Below, in pieces: positions 41,454-48,960 of a DNA stretch of 64,000 nt. The notes beneath the pieces are model-generated. The model did no database searches and was not told the origin of the DNA. It worked only from the letters and a program-made list of their open reading frames with translations. This stretch comes from Comamonas piscis (GTDB lineage: Bacteria; Pseudomonadota; Gammaproteobacteria; Burkholderiales; Burkholderiaceae_C): assembly GCF_014109725.1 (NCBI RefSeq), contig NZ_CP058554.1:3782001-3846000 (forward strand), in the 5' to 3' direction. Within the stretch, counting starts at the first letter, position 1; the number at the start of each line of letters is the position of its first letter. A program made the translations under genes and the position numbers.

Positions 41454-42611
41454 CTAAGCCGACAACGCCGCCATCGTGCGTTTGGCGATATTGGTGATGT
41501 GGACCTGGCTGGTGCCCTCATAGAGGCGGAACAGGCGCACATCGCGGTAGAAGCGCTCGGCCACGTTGCCGGCCACATAGCCGCTGCCGCCAAAAATCTG
41601 CACGGCCCGGTCGGCCACACGCCCGCAGGCTTCGGATGCAAAGAGCTTGCACATGGAGGCTTCCATGGTTACGTCCTGGCCATCGTCGCGCTTGCGCGCG
41701 GTCTCCAGCACCAATGCGCGGGCGGCATGCACGTCGGTATTGCTCTCGGCAATCAGCTGCTGCACCAGCTGGAACTCGCTGATCGGCTGGCCAAACTGCT
41801 GGCGGCGCTGCGCTTGCAGGGCCATCTCCTGCACCAGGCGGATGGCGGGCCCGACGCAGAGACCGGCCAGGTTGATGCGCTGCTTGTTGAGGGCGCGCAT
41901 GGCCGTGCGAAAGCCCTTGCCCTCCAGGCCGCCAACGATGGCGCTTTCATGCACGCGCACCTGGTCCAGCACCACCTCGCCCACGGGCGAACCATGCTGG
42001 CCCATCTTGCGCATCGCCGGTGGTGTAGATAGCCCGGGCGTGCCGCGCTCGATCAAAAAAGCGCTGATGCCGTTGGCGCCCTTGCTGCCGGGCTCGGACC
42101 GTGCAAACACGGTGAACAGGTTGGCAATCGGCGCATTGGTGATGAAGCACTTGCGCCCGCTGATCACAAAATGCTCGCCATCGCGCACAGCCGTGGTCCG
42201 CAACGCGGTGGCGTCCGATCCGGCCTCGGGCTCGGTCAGCGCAAAGCAGCCCGTTACCTCTCCGCTGGCCAGCAGCGGCAGGTATTTATCCTTTTGCGCT
42301 TCGGTGCCATCGACCACCAGCGACTCCGACGCAATACCGGTGTTGCCACCAAAGCGCGCGCGGAAGGTGGTCGCTACCTGCGAGACCTCGATATTGACCA
42401 GCGCCAGCTCCTCGGTCGTCAGCCCCGCGCCGCCATAGGCCGCTGGGATGCTGTGGCCAAACAAGCCCAGCTCGCGCATGCGCTGCACCACCGGCTCGGG
42501 GATCAGGTCCTGCTCATCGACCTGCACCTCGATGGGCTGGCATTCGTTGCGCAGAAAGCTGCGCAGCTCAGCCAGCAGGGCTTCAAACGTCTGGGGGTCT
42601 CGGATCATCAC
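41454..42611 (-). CDS. Acyl-CoA dehydrogenase
   Basis: A 385-residue flavoenzyme. FAD/substrate motifs are CFALTEPEAGSDATAL and FITNAPIANLFTVFAR, with RALVLETARKRDDGQDV in the C-terminal helical domain. FRLYEGTSQVHITNIAKR carries the catalytic base Glu near residue 365. It would introduce the alpha-beta double bond in an acyl-CoA and pass electrons to ETF. It follows iclR by 58 bases on the same strand. Chain-length specificity cannot be read. With the divergent CoA-transferase it gives activation plus the first beta-oxidation step for an unknown acid. Confidence 0.92.
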   Translation of the reverse strand: MMIRDPQTFEALLAELRSFLRNECQPIEVQVDEQDLIPEPVVQRMRELGLFGHSIPAAYGGAGLTTEELALVNIEVSQVATTFRARFGGNTGIASESLVVDGTEAQKDKYLPLLASGEVTGCFALTEPEAGSDATALRTTAVRDGEHFVISGRKCFITNAPIANLFTVFARSEPGSKGANGISAFLIERGTPGLSTPPAMRKMGQHGSPVGEVVLDQVRVHESAIVGGLEGKGFRTAMRALNKQRINLAGLCVGPAIRLVQEMALQAQRRQQFGQPISEFQLVQQLIAESNTDVHAARALVLETARKRDDGQDVTMEASMCKLFASEACGRVADRAVQIFGGSGYVAGNVAERFYRDVRLFRLYEGTSQVHITNIAKRTMAALSA

Positions 42612-42669
42612 GCTTCTTTCTATGGCGGGTGGTGGATCGGCGCTGGCGGCAAGGCTTGGGCGGTGGGCC

Positions 42670-43509
42670 CTAGCGCATACCCAGCGCCAGCTCCAGTTGA
42701 AAAACGGCTTCCTTGAGCAGCGGTGCCACCTCGCGGGTGAGCAGATTCTTCGATGCCCGGTGGGTGGACAAGGTGCAGTTCAGCGCGACGGGCAAGCCAC
42801 CCAGGTGGGTGCGCACCGGCACGGCAATCGCATGGATCTCCTTGCGCCAGTCGCCCTTGGAGTGGCAGTAGCCCTCGTCCTGGAAGCGCGCTACATCGGC
42901 CTGCCAGTTGGGCAGTTGGGCGTCGTACTCGGCGCGGTCCTTGACCTGGAGGTAATTGAGGATGGCGCGCTGCTCGGCCGCCGGGCAGGCCAGGATCAGC
43001 GCCCGGCCTATGGCGCTGGACAGCAGCGGGCGGGTGGAGCCGATATCGGGCAGATGCTGGTTGGTGGAATCGGCCCGCACCGAGTCGATATAGACCACCA
43101 GATCGCGGTCACGCACCCCCATGTTGACGGTGCAGCCGGTGCTGCGCGCCAGCGACTCCATCAGCGGCTTGGCCGCTTGGCGCACCTGCAGGCTCGCCAA
43201 CAGCGGGTGGCCCAGCGACAGCACGCCTGGGCCCAGCCGGTACTTTTGCAGCTGGCCATCGCGGCTCAGATAGCCCAGCAAAGTGAGCGTATAGGTCAGC
43301 CGCGAGACCGTTGGCTTGGGCAGGCCCGTGCGGTCGGCAATCTCCCGGTTGCCCAGCACCGGGCTGGCCGGCGTGAACGCGCGCAGCACCTCCAGACCGC
43401 GTGCCAGATTCATCGAGAACTGGCGGTCTTGCGTGAGGTCATGGGGGCTGACGAGCCCGGGCAGGGAGATGGTGTTCACGGGGCGTTGGGCGGTGGTTCG
43501 TGTGGTCAT
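42670..43509 (-). CDS. IclR-family transcriptional regulator
   Basis: A 279-residue regulator. N-terminal winged HTH: NLARGLEVLRAFTPASPVLG, then NREIADRTGLPKPTVSRLTYTL and GYLSRDGQLQKYRLG. The C-terminal effector domain starts near residue 105 (QAAKPLMESLARSTG ... RDRDLVVYIDSVRAD). Start taken at 43509; a longer in-frame start adds nine residues. Divergent from the CoA-transferase gene, with a perfect 9-1-9 palindrome at 43551-43569 in the shared promoter. It is also upstream in the same orientation as the acyl-CoA dehydrogenase, so it may regulate both directions. Confidence 0.92.
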   Translation of the reverse strand: MTTRTTAQRPVNTISLPGLVSPHDLTQDRQFSMNLARGLEVLRAFTPASPVLGNREIADRTGLPKPTVSRLTYTLTLLGYLSRDGQLQKYRLGPGVLSLGHPLLASLQVRQAAKPLMESLARSTGCTVNMGVRDRDLVVYIDSVRADSTNQHLPDIGSTRPLLSSAIGRALILACPAAEQRAILNYLQVKDRAEYDAQLPNWQADVARFQDEGYCHSKGDWRKEIHAIAVPVRTHLGGLPVALNCTLSTHRASKNLLTREVAPLLKEAVFQLELALGMR

Positions 43510-43550
43510 GATTGGGCGGCGGCCTTTCCAGGTCAATCGTTTGAGCCGAG

Positions 43551-43569
43551 TGTTTCGCTAAGCGAAACA
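43551..43569. promoter_or_regulatory. Perfect palindrome, probable IclR operator
   Basis: TGTTTCGCT A AGCGAAACA, a 9-1-9 perfect inverted repeat, lies 42 bases upstream of the IclR start and 67 bases upstream of the CoA-transferase start. Length and position suit an IclR dimer operator that controls both the regulator and the divergent genes. Confidence 0.7.
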
Positions 43570-43635
43570 TGCTATTGCAGCCGCCAATCCGCTGTGGGAC
43601 AAAGCGGCTATTGCGCTTACTTCCCCAAGAGCTTT

Positions 43636-44847
43636 ATGACCCACTCATCCACCAACGCGGGCTCGCTGGCCGGCGTCCGCATTCTCGATATGGCCACGGT
43701 GCTCGCTGCACCGAGTGGCGCGACGATGTGCGCCGACCATGGCGCCGATGTCGTCAAGCTGGAGCTGCCCGATGGCAACGATGCGCTGCGCCATATGCAG
43801 CCCATCAAGAACGGATCGCCGCTGTGGTGGAAGGTGGCCAACCGGGGCAAGCGCGGCATTACGCTAGACGTGCGCAAGCCGCAGGGGCGCGAGCTGCTGC
43901 TGGCCATGCTGGCGCAGTTCGATGTGCTGGTGGAGAACTTCCGCACCGGCAGCCTGGACCGCTGGGGCCTGGACATTGCGACCCTGCACCGCGCCAACCC
44001 ACGCCTTATCGTGGTGCGGCTGACCGGCTTTGGCCAGACGGGCCCCTACAGCGCCCGCGCCGGCTTTGCGCGGGTGTTTGAGGCGATGAGCGGTTTCACC
44101 AACCTGACGGCCCCCGTCGGCGGCGCGCCGATGCACAGCAACTACCCCATCGGCGATACGGTGGCCGGCATCTTCTGCGCGTTCTCGATCGCCGCAGAAA
44201 TGGCCCGCCTGCGTGCCGACCCCGAGGCCCGGGGCGTGGAGGTGGACCTGTCGGCCACCGAGGCGCTGTTCCGCATCCTGGACCCGCTGCCCGTCGAGCA
44301 TGAACAGCTGGGCCTGGCCCGGCGCGGCGAAGGCAATCTGGCCACCTACACCGCGCCATCCAATATGTACCGCAGTGCCGATGGCGTGTTCTTCTCGATG
44401 GTGGCCTCGTCGCAGGCCGTCTGGCTGCGGCTGTGCATAGCCATGGACAAGCCCCAGCTGGCCGAGGACCCGCGTTTTGACAGCCTTCCCCACCGCGTGG
44501 CCCATGTGCATGCGCTCGATGCCATCGTCAGCGGCTGGTTTGCCGAGCATGGCTTTGCGCGGATCAGCGAGAAGCTCGAAGCCTGCGAGATCCCGTTCAG
44601 CAAGGTCTATGACATCGCCGACATCGAGGCGGACCCGCACTTCCAGGCGCGCGAGACCATCATCCGCCTGCCCGACGCCGACCATGGCAGCCTGCCTGCC
44701 CCCTGCATTGTTCCGCGCATCATCGGCCGCGACATGCCTGTGCCCCGCACCGGCCCGGCGCTGGGCGAGCACAACGCCGAGGTTTATGGCGCCTTGGGCA
44801 TATCGGCTGATGCGCTTGCGCAGTTGCGCGCGCAAGGCGTCGTCTGA
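43636..44847 (+). CDS. CaiB/BaiF-type (class III) CoA-transferase
   Basis: A 403-residue enzyme. Family features: LAGVRILDMATVLAAPSGATMCADHGADVVKLE (N-terminal fold) in pattern, NRGKRGITLDV, LVENFRTGSLDRWGLD and RLTGFGQTGPYSARAGF, then the loop YPIGDTVAGIF carrying the catalytic Asp near residue 174. It transfers CoA between carboxylic acids in the cytoplasm, activating the substrate without ATP. The ATG at 43636 begins the conserved region; the reading frame is open far upstream, across the IclR gene, but that part is not coding. First gene of the plus-strand pair, divergent from iclR. Confidence 0.92.
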   Translation: MTHSSTNAGSLAGVRILDMATVLAAPSGATMCADHGADVVKLELPDGNDALRHMQPIKNGSPLWWKVANRGKRGITLDVRKPQGRELLLAMLAQFDVLVENFRTGSLDRWGLDIATLHRANPRLIVVRLTGFGQTGPYSARAGFARVFEAMSGFTNLTAPVGGAPMHSNYPIGDTVAGIFCAFSIAAEMARLRADPEARGVEVDLSATEALFRILDPLPVEHEQLGLARRGEGNLATYTAPSNMYRSADGVFFSMVASSQAVWLRLCIAMDKPQLAEDPRFDSLPHRVAHVHALDAIVSGWFAEHGFARISEKLEACEIPFSKVYDIADIEADPHFQARETIIRLPDADHGSLPAPCIVPRIIGRDMPVPRTGPALGEHNAEVYGALGISADALAQLRAQGVV

Positions 44848-44872
44848 CCGAACACCTTTTGAGGAGAACTGC

Positions 44873-45871
44873 ATGAACCACTACCAAGCCATGGTCACGC
44901 GCAGCGTGGACAAAGCCATCCACTCCCAGATGGAGACCTTGCAGCGCGGCGAACTCGCGCCCGGCGAGGTGCTGGTGCAGGCCCACTATGCGGGCGTCAA
45001 CTACAAGGACTGTTTGTCGCTGCATGGGGCGGCCAGGATCATCACGCAGTTCCCCCGGGTGGCGGGGATCGAGGTGGTGGGCAAGGTGCTTGAATCGCGC
45101 AGCGACCAGTTCCGGCCCGGGGACATGGTGCTCAGCCATGGTTTCCAGCGCGGCATTGATGTGGACGGTGGCTTTGCCGAGCTGGTGCAGGCGCCCGCCG
45201 AGCACCTGCAAGCGCTGCCCCCAGGCCTGAGCGCCGAACAGGTCGCCATTCTGGGTGTGCCCGGCTTTACCGCAGCGATGGCGCTGGAGCGGTTTGAAGA
45301 ACTGGGCCTTAAGCCCGACAGCGGCCTGGTCGCCATCTCGGGCGCAGGCGGTGCCGTGGGCCGGCTGGCCATCCATATGCTGCACCGGGCCGGCTACCGC
45401 ACGGCAGCCCTCACCCGCAACCTCAGCAACGAAGCGGCACTGCGCGCACTGGGCGCCAGCGAGGTGATCGACATCAGCCAGGTCATCGACTCCAAGCGCC
45501 CCATCGAAAAGCCGCAGTTTGCGGCCGGCATCGACAACGTGGGCGGCGCAGTGCTGTCATGGATGCTGCGCTCTCTCAGCGATGGCGGCCTGCTGGCCAG
45601 CGTGGGCAATGCCAGCGGCAATACGTTTGACGGCAGCGTGCTGCCCTTCATCATGCGCCGCGCGCAGATGTTCGGCATAGTGGCCAACGCGCCCTGGCCG
45701 CAACGGCGCAGGCTGTGGGACAGGCTGGCGGGCGACTGGAGGCCGGACTTTGCTGCGCTGCAGCCGGATGTGCGATTTATCCCGCCGGATGAGCTGTTGG
45801 TGCATGCGAGGCGGCAGCTGGAGGGTGGGACCAGTGGGCGTACGGTGGTGAGGTTTGGGGCGGCGGCATAA
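44873..45871 (+). CDS. YhdH/YhfP-family (AcuI-like) NADPH-dependent oxidoreductase
   Basis: A 332-residue medium-chain reductase without zinc ligands. HYAGVNYKDCLSLHG and VAGIEVVGKVLESRS are the GroES-like part; LVAISGAGGAVGRLAIHML is the NADPH loop, followed by GIDNVGGAVLSWML. YhdH/AcuI members reduce acryloyl-CoA or related enones to the saturated acyl-CoA. The start at 44873 has GAGGAG ten bases upstream, and it is co-transcribed with the CoA-transferase (gap of 25 bases). In this locus it may reduce an unsaturated acyl-CoA intermediate or a quinone; substrate unknown. Confidence 0.9.
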   Translation: MNHYQAMVTRSVDKAIHSQMETLQRGELAPGEVLVQAHYAGVNYKDCLSLHGAARIITQFPRVAGIEVVGKVLESRSDQFRPGDMVLSHGFQRGIDVDGGFAELVQAPAEHLQALPPGLSAEQVAILGVPGFTAAMALERFEELGLKPDSGLVAISGAGGAVGRLAIHMLHRAGYRTAALTRNLSNEAALRALGASEVIDISQVIDSKRPIEKPQFAAGIDNVGGAVLSWMLRSLSDGGLLASVGNASGNTFDGSVLPFIMRRAQMFGIVANAPWPQRRRLWDRLAGDWRPDFAALQPDVRFIPPDELLVHARRQLEGGTSGRTVVRFGAAA

Positions 45872-45925
45872 GCTGTTACCGAGCCTCCGTAGAATGGTTG
45901 ATTTCACGGAGTGCTTGGATCTGCG

Positions 45926-46327
45926 ATGAAGGTAGTAGCGCGAAAGGTATTTCCAGAGGTTCGGCTTCCGGCTGGTGAGACCGATGTTTTCGACATTCGT
46001 CGCACAGGCGCGTCGCTGGAGATCGTCGTGAAAAATCTGGTGGACGACACCGTCACTCTGCACATTTCGTTCCCACACTACGAAGCGCTGTTGGAGACCG
46101 ATGAAGGCAACCACAGCGCCTACTGGTGCAGCGGACAATTCAAAGACGGCATCGTCTATGAAATTGCAGCGGGCGGCCTTCTTTCGCGCGAGCAAGCCAT
46201 GCCAGGTCTACTCACCTCAGCTGCAGCACTGCCCGATGTTCGCGAATGGTTTATCGCAACCTGCGGATGTTGCGTCACGGTGGTCTCAAGCACGCAGCCG
46301 TCATACCAGCTACACACGCAGCGATAA
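45926..46327 (+). CDS. Small protein of unknown function
   Basis: A 133-residue protein without signal peptide or membrane segment. It has a mixed strand/helix pattern: KVVARKVFPEVRLPAGETDVF, then VDDTVTLHISFPHYEALLETD, then YEIAAGGLLSREQAMPG and a C-terminal FIATCGCCVTVVSS with three closely spaced cysteines that could hold metal or be redox-active. GC content and third-position use are lower than in neighbours. The ATG at 45926 is preferred to the GTG at 45911, whose CGGAG is too close. It lies 54 bases after the reductase gene with no terminator between. I do not recognise a family. Confidence 0.55.
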   Translation: MKVVARKVFPEVRLPAGETDVFDIRRTGASLEIVVKNLVDDTVTLHISFPHYEALLETDEGNHSAYWCSGQFKDGIVYEIAAGGLLSREQAMPGLLTSAAALPDVREWFIATCGCCVTVVSSTQPSYQLHTQR

Positions 46328-46447
46328 ACGTGGCAGCCTGATCCCCTCTGCACCTAAACGCTGCGGGTTTTCAACCCTGCCCACCGACGGCTGAGCCGTG
46401 GATAGGCGACCCATGGTGTATGCATGTCCCGGCATGCAACCACCCCG

Positions 46448-47404
46448 CTAACGCCCCACCACCCTCACCTGCCCATTCCCCAACCGCTCAATCCGCACCG
46501 GCAGCGACTGCGCCAGCAGCGCCAGGCTGGCGTCCGTATCCTTGAGCGACAGGGCGCCCGATAGCCGCAGCTGGGCAACGGCGGGGTCGCAGTGCAGGCG
46601 GCCTGTGCGGTAGCGGCCGATCTCGGCGACGACGTCGGCCAAGGGCATGTTCTTGGCCAGCAGCATGCCCTGCTCCCACAGCGCCGCGCTGGCTTGCACA
46701 TCGGTTTGCGGGCCGATGCTCGTGGTGCTGAAGTCGGCGGTATGCCCCTCTTGCAGCAGCTGGGTGGCGCCTTGTTGGTTGGTGATGGCGACGGCGTGGC
46801 TGAATACCGCTACGCGGCTGGTGTCGGCATCGACCCGGCGCACGCTAAAGCGCGTGCCCAGCGCCTGCACGGTGCCTTGGCGTGTCTCCACGACAAAGGG
46901 ACGGTAGCTGGGCGATGGGTCGGCATGCGTGGTGATTAAAATCTCGCCGCCCAGCAGCCGCACCCGGCGCTCTTGGGCGCTGAAATGGATGGCTACCGCG
47001 CTGGCGGTGTTGAGCGTCAGGGTGGAGCCATCGGGCAGCAACATGGAGCGCGATTGTCCCACTGCCGTGGCCTCGTCGGCCGCCCAATCGCGCCACTGCA
47101 GCTCTCGCCATGCCAGCCACCCTGCTGGGGCTGCCACCAACAGGCCCCCCAGCATGGCCAGGCTTTTTCGGCGGTCGGGGCGCTGCACGCTGCGCAGCGT
47201 CTGCTGGCAAATCTCTGGTGGCACCTGCGCAAATACGCCCAGCATCGATTCGGCCTTGTGCCAGGCCGCTTCATGCGCGGGACTTTGGCTGCGCCACTGT
47301 TCAAAACTTGCCTGTTCCTTGGCGCTGGGCGCTTCGTAGCGCAGCACGATGAGCCAGTCGGCCGCTTCGCTCAGCAAGGTGTTTTGCGCGGCAACCCCCG
47401 CCAT
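46448..47404 (-). CDS. FecR-family antisigma factor / transmembrane signal transducer
   Basis: A 318-residue protein. The cytoplasmic N-terminus has LSEAADWLIVLRYEAPSAKEQ and HEAAWHKAESM, the conserved DUF4880 segment that binds FecI. One membrane span lies near residues 82-102 (SLAMLGGLLVAAPAGWLAW). The periplasmic FecR domain has the conserved stretches LPDGSTLTLNTASAVAIHF, RRVRLLGGEILITT and VQALGTRFSVRR. In FecA-type signalling it receives the receptor STN signal. It starts within the FecI stop codon (ATGA). No TonB receptor lies next to it. Confidence 0.9.
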   Translation of the reverse strand: MAGVAAQNTLLSEAADWLIVLRYEAPSAKEQASFEQWRSQSPAHEAAWHKAESMLGVFAQVPPEICQQTLRSVQRPDRRKSLAMLGGLLVAAPAGWLAWRELQWRDWAADEATAVGQSRSMLLPDGSTLTLNTASAVAIHFSAQERRVRLLGGEILITTHADPSPSYRPFVVETRQGTVQALGTRFSVRRVDADTSRVAVFSHAVAITNQQGATQLLQEGHTADFSTTSIGPQTDVQASAALWEQGMLLAKNMPLADVVAEIGRYRTGRLHCDPAVAQLRLSGALSLKDTDASLALLAQSLPVRIERLGNGQVRVVGR

Positions 47405-47907
47405 CAAACAGCCTCCAGGCAGAGCACCAGGGCCTTGTGGATATGGCGGCGCACGGTGATCACGGGCATGGCAACCTGCTCCGAGATCTGTTGCAAAGTC
47501 AGTCCATCGAGCTGGGCCAGCAAAAACACCTGGCGGGTCTGCGGCGCCAAGCCGGCCAATAGCCGGTCGATCTGCACCAGCGCTTCGATGACCTGCAGCT
47601 GCGTCTCGGGCGACGGGGCATGCGGCTCGGGCAAGGCCTGCAGGGTCTCCAGGTAGGCCCGCTCTATCTCGCGCCGGCGCCACAAATCAACCACCAGCCC
47701 CTTGGCGACATGGGTCAAAAAGGCACGCGGTTCATCAGCAGCATCCACATTGCGGGGCGACACCATGAGCCGAATGAAGGTGTCATGGGCCAGGTCGGCC
47801 GCGTCGCCTGCATTGCCCAGACGGCGCCGCAGCCAGGACTGCAGCCAGGCGTGGTGGTTTTTGTAGAGCGCTTCGATGGGCGAAGCCGAATATCCGGGAG
47901 ATGCCAT
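47404..47907 (-). CDS. FecI-like ECF sigma factor
   Basis: A 167-residue ECF sigma factor. Region 2: SPIEALYKNHHAWLQSWLRRRL ... ADLAHDTFIRLM. Region 4 HTH: LAGLAPQTRQVFLLAQLDGL and LQQISEQVAMPVITVRRHIHKAL. The start at 47907 is chosen because a Fur box (47942-47956) lies upstream of it, and an alternative start would place the box inside the gene. It would direct RNA polymerase to iron-transport promoters when FecR is signalled. Directly followed by, and overlapping, the fecR-like gene. Confidence 0.9.
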   Translation of the reverse strand: MASPGYSASPIEALYKNHHAWLQSWLRRRLGNAGDAADLAHDTFIRLMVSPRNVDAADEPRAFLTHVAKGLVVDLWRRREIERAYLETLQALPEPHAPSPETQLQVIEALVQIDRLLAGLAPQTRQVFLLAQLDGLTLQQISEQVAMPVITVRRHIHKALVLCLEAV

Positions 47908-47941
47908 GCGATGTCCGCGCCCTGGTGCAACAGTGAATAGT

Positions 47942-47956
47942 TGAGAATGACTCTCA
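47942..47956. promoter_or_regulatory. Fur box upstream of FecI-like gene
   Basis: TGAGAATGACTCTCA, a near-perfect palindrome matching the Fur core TGATAATnATTATCA at 11 of 14 positions, lies 35 bases upstream of the FecI start codon. It is expected to repress the sigma/antisigma pair in iron-replete cells. Confidence 0.75.
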
Positions 47957-48031
47957 ATTATATTCAAATGTAAAGACCGTCTTTACGCAGGATATTCGCG
48001 CGGGGCCCGCGCCACAGGTCGGTGCGGTGGC

Positions 48032-48694
48032 TCAGCGATGCGGCGCAAGCGGCTCGGGCAGCACATACGCACCTGTCCAGCCCACCAGGCGCAAGGCCAT
48101 TTGCGTCATCTCTTCGCACAGAGCCTCAATGGACAGCTTGCCGTTGGGCTGGTACCAGCGGTGCGTCCACTGCACCATGCCGCTGATGGCGAACGCCGTC
48201 ACCTTGGGGTTGCCGACCTGGAAAACACCGGCCTCCACGCCTTTGACGATGAGCCGCGTCACCAGCGCATCAAAGCCGTGGTACTTGCTGCGGATATCGC
48301 TGATTTTTTCCGGGCTCAGGCTTTTCTCTTCTTCAAGCAGGATGACGGAGAAAGTGCTCAGCTCGATCTTGCGGCGCGTGTAGGTGTCGATAAAAAACTC
48401 GAAGCGCCGCACCGGGTCCTGGTCCTCCAGCTGCTCGCACTGGCTCACCGCCTCGTACAGGCCGGAAAACACCTTGTCGAAAAGCCGCTCCAGCAGCTCG
48501 TGCTTGGACTTGAAGCGCTTGTAGATAAAGGGCTTGGTCACGCCAATCGATGCCGCTATGTCGTCGAGTGTCGCGCTCTTGAAGCCGCGCTTGTAGAACA
48601 GCTCGGCAGCGGCATTGATGATCAAGGTGTCCTTGTACTCCTGGATCTGGTTTTTGGCATCGGCTGCGCTGGTGTCGGTGGGTTGAAGCTGCAC
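48032..48694 (-). CDS. TetR-family transcriptional regulator
   Basis: A 220-residue regulator. The HTH is IINAAAELFYKRGFKSATLD, then IAASIGVTKPFIYKRFKSK; the rest is the helical ligand-binding domain. A GTG at 48694 is chosen since it has AGGAGA nine bases upstream; the upstream ATG at 48817 gives an unlikely Ala/Pro/Cys-rich leader. It is divergent from the alcohol dehydrogenase operon with a perfect palindrome between. Members controlling acyl-CoA genes often sense acyl-CoA, which is plausible here but inferred. Confidence 0.88.
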   Translation of the reverse strand: MQLQPTDTSAADAKNQIQEYKDTLIINAAAELFYKRGFKSATLDDIAASIGVTKPFIYKRFKSKHELLERLFDKVFSGLYEAVSQCEQLEDQDPVRRFEFFIDTYTRRKIELSTFSVILLEEEKSLSPEKISDIRSKYHGFDALVTRLIVKGVEAGVFQVGNPKVTAFAISGMVQWTHRWYQPNGKLSIEALCEEMTQMALRLVGWTGAYVLPEPLAPHR

Positions 48695-48851
48695 TGCTGA
48701 ATGTCTCCTGGTGGGCGTGGGGGCTGCGGTGGCGATGCACGCCACGGCAGCCAGCTCGCAAAACGCATGGCCCCAGCATAGTGGAAAGGCGGGGGGTTTT
48801 GCAGCAGATGCCATCAAGCGGCCATGCGTGAAATCCCCAATAGTACCAATC

Positions 48852-48867
48852 GATACTGATCAGTATC
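48852..48867. promoter_or_regulatory. Perfect palindrome, probable TetR operator
   Basis: GATACTGATCAGTATC is a 16-base perfect palindrome between the divergent TetR and alcohol dehydrogenase genes, 94 bases upstream of the latter. TetR dimers bind such sites; it is the only good dyad in this intergenic region. Confidence 0.7.
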
Positions 48868-48960
48868 TTTGGGCTTTTCCAACGCGCTGCAGCGTTTTGA
48901 GGCCCATGCCCCAGCGACGCGCCAGCAGCCACTGAGCCCTTAGATACAGGAGACAAGCGC

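Noticed and set aside
42448..43635. N-terminal extension of the CoA-transferase by nearly 400 codons
   Set aside because: It overlaps iclR and part of the acyl-CoA dehydrogenase gene on the opposite strand; CoA-transferase conservation begins at the ATG at 43636.
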